Part shown: in pieces, positions 19,107 through 24,527 of the stretch
How the letters are laid out: each line of letters starts with the position of its first letter
Numbering within the stretch: the stretch's first letter is position 1
Assembly: GCA_964200075.2 (NCBI GenBank)
Contig: CAXNAA020000201.1
Coordinates: 1 to 24,527 of the forward strand
Length of the DNA: 24,527 nt
Source of the DNA: Sphacelaria rigidula
Taxonomy: Eukaryota > Phaeophyceae > Sphacelariales
Reading direction: 5' to 3'
Notes under the pieces: model-generated
Told to the model about the DNA's origin: nothing
Databases searched by the model: none
The model's input: only the letters and a program-made list of their open reading frames with translations
Translations under genes and position numbers: made by a program

Positions 19107-19338
19107 CAACAATGTTTTCGTGAGATTGAGCGTCCAGGATATGACGGAGGGTGAGAAGCGCTTAATTAATGGGTTAAGTAGTGTCAGTTCGCGAATTCCT
19201 CTCCGACCCTCCTACAAGGTCCGATACGCCTTCTGTGGTTGCTTGTCACTGAAATCTTTCGATGTCCCTGATCAGGATATCAACGTATAACTGTAAGCAC
19301 ACGGCGGCGTCACAGGCAAAGAACAGCACACGATGAAG
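19107..19338 (-). repeat. RDIKGL repeat, copy 2
   Basis: Same orientation as 16888-17113, starting from AACAATGTTTTCGTGAGATTGAG-type sequence. The minus strand reads AAVCLQLYVDILIRDIERF and then meets a stop. It forms an inverted pair with copy 3 at 19648-19793, about 310 bp away. Confidence 0.6.
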
Positions 19339-19647
19339 AATAGTGTAGGTGAACTTACACCGGATGATGAAAAAAAATCACCTCAGTCATCTTCAGCGAG
19401 TATATCCGTTTTGTTTTGTCTTGGGTACGTCGATCCTGTGGCCACGGCTGGATCCCTGAGGAGTCAGTTGAAGTGTGACAACCAATCAACGCTAGACTCA
19501 TCTCACAGGAACGGTTTGGTCAGAGTGTACGAGTACGTTGTACGGGGATTGTGCCGAAGTGTATTTCCTTCCACGGCACATCGACGAACTCGTGCGTAAG
19601 CTAACTGGTCGAGAACATGACGGGATATAACAATATTTCCATAAGAA
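19339..19647. other. Spacer between inverted RDIKGL copies
   Basis: A plus-strand open stretch from about 19534 (CAEVYFLPRHIDELVRKL) leads in frame, across one TAA at 19627-19629, into copy 3. This suggests that copy 3 is part of a longer decayed coding segment. Confidence 0.4.
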
Positions 19648-19793
19648 GGAGAGTGGCTTTGGTCATCCGTGTGTTCTTCTCTTTGTTCATTTAACTGGCG
19701 TGTACTTGCAACTATACGTCGGTATCTTCCTCAGGGATATCAAGGGCCTCGTGGAAAAGCATTTTGGAACAGAAATAATTAATTTCCTAATTG
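19648..19793 (+). repeat. RDIKGL repeat, copy 3
   Basis: The plus strand reads ESGFGHPCVLLFV, then LTGVYLQLYVGIFLRDIKGL and VEKHFGTE. Compared with copy 1 it lacks about 35 bases directly after ATCAAGGG, which shifts the frame. The downstream sequence (CTCGTGGAA..GCATTTTGGAAC) then matches the other frame of copy 1. Upstream, ESGF.H also matches copy 1 (ESGFDH). Confidence 0.6.
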
Positions 19794-19810
19794 ACAGCTC
19801 TTCACTGATA

Positions 19811-19931
19811 ACCCTTTTGAAGCCCGCTGACGATTTTTGTTTTCGTGAATCGGTATCATTTTAACTTCAAAAATGACTGAAAGCGATGCCGGTTCACAAT
19901 AACAAAAATCGTCGACGGGTTCCAAAAGGGT
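19811..19931. repeat. 121-bp hairpin with ACCCTTTTG ends
   Basis: The ends ACCCTTTTGAAGCCCG and CGGGTTCCAAAAGGGT are inverted copies, as are CGACGATTTTTGTT on both arms. The apex is near 19868. The terminal ACCCTTTTG resembles the start of the TTAA-bordered repeat at 24413 (AACCCTTTTGGGACC), so the two may be related. Confidence 0.7.
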
Positions 19932-21751
19932 GAATGGTATCCTCTACCCTTTATGTCATGAAAACAGTGTTCCCAGTGGACAGGTGAAGCAGCATGAACA
20001 GAAAACTAAATCGAAACACAGATGCCCGAAATGCCAGAAAGGTACCACCAGCGACGTGCTGTACGACCCTTGGGGGCAGTCGCACGTTAGACCGCTTCCC
20101 TCCTTTCACCGCCGCAAGTATCAAATCTACATCGGTTCTTCTCGAAGGAACGGAGAAGACGAGGACATTCCGACGTGGAGAAGAGTAAAAACGGGGGAAT
20201 TGAGGCTTCCTTGTACTGTTGAATACTGTGAACGCAAACTCCATCACTTGCTCCTACCCAGAATTCCCAAAGAAGAGATGGGATCTTACACCACGGATCG
20301 GCTTTGTCTACATATTACAAGCTACATTCGAAACATGCCGGGAAGAGTCAACAGTACCAGGCGTGTCCCCTTGACAGGTTGCAGTCGCCCATCGCACTTG
20401 TGAACCGCTCCACAACACCAGTCATCTCGAGTGGTGTTCAACAAAACTACCGTAGGATTTCATGCTGCAGTCCCTTTCAGCTCGCGCTATACCGCATTCA
20501 AGTGGGACCTCGGTCGTGTCTTGGAAGGACACACCCGCAACAGACGTCGAACCCCCCCCTTCACCAGGTACACAACCCGCTAGACACCCAAATGATCACC
20601 ACAGGTGCTGTTTCCCCAATCGCTGCTCCCCGATTCCGTCTCGAAAGGGATGAGTGGTAAATGGTCAAACGACTCAGGCAAGGAACAAATGAGTACACCC
20701 CGCCCCCCCCTCCCCGTTTCCGTTGCATCCATCATAACGACGGAATTGGTCCGCGTCTCCATGCCACCCCCCCCCCCTCCATGCCACCCCTCCCCCCTCC
20801 CTGCCATCTTGGAAGAATGAAGGTTAAACTGCAATACTGGATACGGAGTATACAGTCAATTCGAGTTCATATGTTCAGGTGCCACTTCGAACTCTTCCCC
20901 ACTCGAGCACAGAATACAAACGCCTCCTACAATCAAAGCCGAAAACCTCGCAGCCAAGGGGTTAAGCCTGATCGGTCCCGGGAACGCCTGATTGATGATC
21001 CCCACAAACTAGTAGTATCAGTCTGCTGCTTCCGCTGCTGCTCCCACCGGCATTACCCCTTCTCTCGGAGGTAGTTCTTCCAACCATGTCGTGGGGTTCC
21101 GGTTGAACATAGGCCAGTCTGGTACAACGAGCTGAACGCCGCCGCAACAAACGAATGCAGGCACGTCACGTGAAGGAGTAATCACGCAGGGGTCAGTGTC
21201 GATCACAGGGGACGCATAATAAATACAGTAGTTATCATGCAACAAGCTCGGTATCCAGTAAATGAAAATGAGTCACAATAAAAGCAGTCATGCCATCCTC
21301 TCGACTCCGTAGGCGTTGCTTGTGCGAATACCAACTTGTTGGATTCGTTTTGCTCAGTTGGTTGTGGAGGTTGGATGAAAAAATTCCGCGAACCTCTAAA
21401 AACGAAATCACAACACCCAACAACACCCTCACACGCCTCCTACAGCACGCACACCCCCACTATATACGCCACGCCTTTCAGCTTTCTAGCTACAGCTGTG
21501 CGTGTGGACCGCATGCATATACTCATGTTGGCAAGAAATATGACGTACTGTTATGCCCGTGAATGGGGGCTCTCGCGACCGGAAATCCGTGGGCAGTAGA
21601 TAGATGAAAAAAATGCGGAGGTATAATGAAGACGACATGAACTGTTCGGATCTGTGCCGAACCTCTGCCAAACAGGACACACGCTACATTCCAAGTTGCC
21701 TAGGTTTAGCATGCGGCAGCTGTAATTATTTTATCGCCTCGTTCTCGAGAC
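19932..21751. other. Unassigned region with C-rich tracts
   Basis: Plus-strand frame 19930-20403 (157 codons) contains one CPKC pair but no recognised domain. C/T-rich tracts lie at 20700-20812. A minus-strand open segment at 21245-21018 has protein-like composition (see findings). No repeat partners were seen. Confidence 0.4.
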
Positions 21752-22009
21752 AGGAAGCAAACCGGCTTGTGGCACTTCACAGTCCCCCCCCCCCACACAC
21801 CGGACCTGAGGTCCTATGCGACGGATTTGCTCAATTCGCCACAGCGGACCCGAAAAGCCCCCAACATGATGAAGGAAACTCGTGTTCACGTAAATGTTGC
21901 CGGTTTGCAAAGTGATGTGGCCTCTGCGGCACGCGTTCGGGAACTCTGTGACATAAGTCACTAGTTCTGGTGTGTGGGGAGCGAACGCATCAAACCGCAG
22001 TCCAATCCT
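21752..22009. repeat. Foldback with protein-like arms
   Basis: Arms at about 21752-21850 and 21910-22009 are inverted, best matched at CCCCACACACC and AGGA..GCAAACCGG-type blocks. On the plus strand the left arm reads PHTPDLRSYATDLLNSPQR. On the minus strand the right arm reads PHTPELVTYVTEFPNACRR. Differences between the arms fall mostly on third codon positions in this stretch. Confidence 0.6.
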
Positions 22010-22862
22010 CTGCTCGTTTGCCGAGAAAATTGCGTTGAAAAATCGCCACAACAACATACTGCAACAAGAGGGGCACGACAACAACACGAGTAGCAGTTTC
22101 CGTTTATATCCTCCTGTTGTTGTAACCCTATGTACAAGTATATAGCGACGTCAGTTACAGATTTGTTGTATGCAGCATGCACTATAATAGTACACTTGTA
22201 TAACCTTGTTCGTCATTTCGAGGTGACGCGTGTACTTGTGATTGATACGGATGTTCTCTTGAAGGCTCGATTTCTTCTGCATAGTAAGTAAACTGTAGTT
22301 GGTCGTCGTTCATTTTCGCCATATACAGTGCCCAAATTCGGGCCCCATTCATGGGCATACCTGTCCTGTCCTGTTGAGAAAATACTATTCCGAAAATGCA
22401 ATGCCGCCGGCCGTGGCTTGCGCATGAACATTCATGACGCACGGCATCTGAGTGGCAACAGTCCTTTCTATGTTGGCGTTCCGCTCTTCACGTTGAACCA
22501 CTGTTCTGAACCCGGCAAAAAAAAAAAAAGTGATGAAAAAACGGCCTGCTGCGCCGGGTGTTTCGAGGGTCATCATCAAAATGAAAAAGACCAGTAACAA
22601 AACATACGGTGCAAACGATTATCTGCAGTGTAATTTTGCTTTTGAACAAGACTTTACAGTCTGCGACGAAAAAAAAGTGCGGCGAGTGTTACAAACGCAC
22701 GGCAACGAACATTCCGTACACCGACAGCCCGCACGATAGTTTTCAATCAAGTAACGAATTGACCACATGACTGACTTTCTTAACATCAGCTACGCACAGA
22801 AGCAGCCCGACTGTTGCTCGACTACTACATGAGCCTAAGAGTGGCTGTTTTTGAAACAATCT
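22010..22862. other. Unassigned region
   Basis: Contains a protein-like minus-strand open segment, 22378 to 22182, preceded by an acceptor-like TTTTCTCAACAG. Plus-strand frames at 22328-22597 and 22530-22739 are unrecognised. An A13 run lies near 22518. Confidence 0.35.
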
Positions 22863-23637
22863 CACACGTCGGACAGCTCATGAGCCACCTAAAATAACCA
22901 GGGCTATAGACGTTACATGTTCACGTTCACGTTACGTTCATCACGTGAAAAAAAAATGACGTTCACGTTACATGACGTGTGTCACGTAAGAAAAAAATAA
23001 CGTTACGTTACATTTAGATATTTACCGTTACGTACATGTTACGTTCATCACGTGAAAAAAATAACGTTACGTTAACGTTACATTTGAAATTTTAACGTTA
23101 CGTTCATCACGTAAAAGAAAATTAACGTTCACGTTACGTTTCGGCCAAAACGTGATGGAACGTAACGTGTAACGCTATGGCACGTGTAACGTGTATAGCC
23201 CTGGCAAAATATGTACACGTTCACGTTCACATTACGTGCATCACGTAAAAAAATTAAGGTTCACGTTACGTGACACACAAGTAAAAAAAATATAACGTTA
23301 CGTTAACGTTACATTTGAAAATTTAACGTTACGTTCATCACGTAAAAAAAAATAGCGTGAACGTGACGTGTAACACTATGGCACGTGTAACGTGTATAGC
23401 CCTGAAAATAACTCTTCAGAGAAGATTCCCAGATACTTCGTCCACATCATTAAATGCGTAACAGCGGGGTCCGAGAAGCCAAAGCGCTACAAAACCTTTG
23501 CGCTACTCCGCGTGCTCGAGGTCCAGCGCTGCAGGGAGAAAATATGTAAAAAGAGGCCGAATGAGCAAGCTCGTGATCCGGATCAGTACAGTAAGAAGAA
23601 GTAATATCCAGGTGGCTCATGAGCTGCCCGGCGTATG
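22863..23637 (+). mobile_element. hAT-like MITE, copy B, split by another insertion
   Basis: Terminal inverted repeats: CACACGTCGGACAGCTCATG at 22863 and the reverse complement of GAGCTGCCCGGCGTATG ending at 23637. Without the 514-bp insert and duplicated target the element is about 261 bp and matches copy A (254 bp) along its length (for example GAGAAGCCAAAGCGCTAC, CGTGATCCGGATCAGTACA). Its flanks AACAATCT and ACCAATAC are only partly alike, so the target duplication is decayed. Confidence 0.85.
22891..23412 (+). mobile_element. 506-bp CAGGGCTATA element inserted in copy B
   Basis: The element at 22899-23404 begins CAGGGCTATA and ends TATAGCCCTG. It is flanked by the perfect 8-bp duplication AAAATAAC (22891-22898 and 23405-23412). 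CAGGG ends plus 8-bp duplications are typical of hAT elements. The interior is non-coding and filled with ACGTTA, CACGT and A-run motifs. The right terminal block (CTATGGCACGTGTAACGTG to TATAGCCCTG) occurs twice, ending at 23203 and 23404, so the insert looks like a head-to-tail dimer that shares one left end. Confidence 0.9.
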
Positions 23638-23858
23638 ACCAATACGTGACAGACGTGGAAGCAGAATGCTGCTGCTCGCCCACTATCGAACCGAAAGCCA
23701 TTACAAAAAAAATGTATCTCGTACTGGGGAGGAAAGGACTGCGGCTACCTCTGAACGTGGCAGGTGTGGAGTATAACCGCACGTACCGGGGCACACGTTG
23801 AAAATGTCGAGCGCCCGGTTTCAACCGTGGCACGCTGTAATCATTCGAAATTTTCAAC
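23638..23858. other. Spacer between MITE copies B and C
   Basis: 221 bp with no recognised feature. Confidence 0.5.
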
Positions 23859-24388
23859 ACCTCGAACAACTCATGAGTTACCTAAATATTACTTCTTGCT
23901 ATCAGTATTCTGATCCGGATTGAGCCATGAGCTAGCTAGCTGATTTGGTCCGTTTTTTTCACCACATTTGCCCCTGACAGCGCTGGACGCCGAGCACGCC
24001 GAGTGTCGCAAAGGTAGCACACGTCGAACAGATCATGATCCGTCTGAAAACAATGCTTATTCTCAGAATACTGATCCGTATTATTTGGACCCCCGTTTTC
24101 CACGTTTGCTCCTTACGGCGCCTGGCGCTGAGCACGCCGACTAGTGCAAAGGCTGCGCTTTGGAGTCTCTGACTCCGCTGTCACATATTTTGTGTTTTTG
24201 GATCAACTGACTCGAGAGTCTTATATTTGATTAGTTATTTCATCCAGTTCATGATCCGTCCGACGTGTGAAAGGTAGGCTGCTTGCTTCGGATTCTCGAA
24301 CCCCGCTGCGACGTTTTTTGTGTTTTTGGACAACGGATCTGTAAGTCCTCCTCAAATAGTTATTTTACTTCCTCTGTCCCGTACGTAA
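23859..24388 (-). mobile_element. hAT-like MITE, copy C, decayed and interrupted by copy D
   Basis: Reverse orientation relative to copy A. The left end (CTCGAACAACTCATGAGTTA) and CCTAAATATTACTTCTT match the reverse complement of copy A closely. Both termini are degenerate, and the right end (GTCCCGTACGT near 24377-24387) is approximate. Copy D sits inside it at 24018-24269. Confidence 0.65.
24010..24277 (-). mobile_element. hAT-like MITE, copy D, inserted in copy C
   Basis: The element at 24018-24269 (252 bp) has inverted ends CACACGTCGAACAGATCATG and CATGATCCGTCCGACGTGTG, and a perfect 8-bp duplication AAAGGTAG (24010-24017 and 24270-24277). The uninterrupted site is visible in copy A (CTACCTTT at 4514-4521, opposite strand). 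The ends are the best preserved after copy A, so this is probably a recent insertion. Confidence 0.88.
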
Positions 24389-24411
24389 AGGTACCTAAAT
24401 ATGTACGGGCC

Positions 24412-24527
24412 CTTAACCCTTTTGGGACCGGACCCCCAACTAACACAGGGTTGACCCTGTGTTACTGGAATAAAAAAAAATAAGTCTTCGAGCGACCGAC
24501 CCAATCACAGCGAGGCGACGTTGATCG
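24412..24527 (+). mobile_element. Repeat end bordered by TTAA, copy 2 (runs off the right edge)
   Basis: CTTAACCCTTTTGGGACCGG starts the second copy of the repeat at 2531. A 22-base palindrome (arms AACACAGGGT and ACCCTGTGTT) lies at 24442-24463 and is partly decayed in copy 1. Subterminal inverted repeats next to a TTAA border suit piggyBac-like elements, but no transposase or opposite end is in view. Confidence 0.6.

Noticed and set aside
19534-19629. VYFLPRHIDELVRKL resembles a short C-terminal block of adenosylhomocysteinase
   Set aside because: Only about 15 residues agree. The neighbouring motif GHP..L comes after it, whereas in the enzyme the GHPSFVMS block comes before. No other part of the enzyme is present.
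22899-23404. Repetitive CACGT/ACGTTA stretch considered as a CRISPR array or satellite
   Set aside because: Spacing is irregular, and it has CAGGG ends with an 8-bp target duplication, so it is a mobile element in a eukaryotic genome.

Overview
The window is eukaryotic nuclear DNA. It holds two spliced genes with canonical GT-AG junctions, large repeat-filled introns and no bacterial-style gene packing. The helicase block [18 protein letters not shown] is closer to plant, algal and protist DDX6/Dhh1 proteins than to animal ones (which have YCLKRELLMGIFEMGW), so I infer an alga or related protist. I cannot name the species.

Layout: two housekeeping genes sit head to head, with 2,010 bp between their start codons. 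On the minus strand, the 5' part of a DDX6/Dhh1-type DEAD-box RNA helicase has exon 1 at 8334-8668 and exon 2 at 711-894; the rest lies beyond position 1. On the plus strand, a complete two-exon gene for a cytochrome c oxidase subunit 7a-like protein of 93 residues lies at 10679-10811 and 18093-18241. Both genes have a first coding intron of just over 7 kb (7,439 and 7,281 bp). Together with the stretch between the genes, these make up most of the window. The two proteins act in different places (cytoplasmic mRNA repression/decay and mitochondrial respiration). A shared upstream region is the only link I can see.

The introns and the region right of 18241 are packed with small non-autonomous elements. 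I find foldback (hairpin) elements at 509-657, 1214-1499, 1571-1828, 6400-6843, 7803-8242, 13293-13562, 19811-19931 and 21752-22009. Elements with terminal inverted repeats lie at 3618-3869, 12128-12334 and 14225-14465. A family with 8-bp target duplications (hAT-like) has copies at 4403-4656, 22863-23637, about 23859-24388 and 24018-24269. At the right end this family forms two nested insertions, and the copy at 4403-4656 shows both target sites still empty. A TTAA-bordered repeat (piggyBac-like end) occurs at 2532 and 24413. A three-copy repeat at 16888, 19107 and 19648 keeps a protein-like motif around RDIKGL.

Long stretches between these elements (for example 4665-6399, 8669-10678, 10812-12117, 14466-16887, 17114-18092 and 19932-21751) contain only open frames near chance length that I do not recognise. 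I did not find tRNA, rRNA, CRISPR or autonomous transposase genes.
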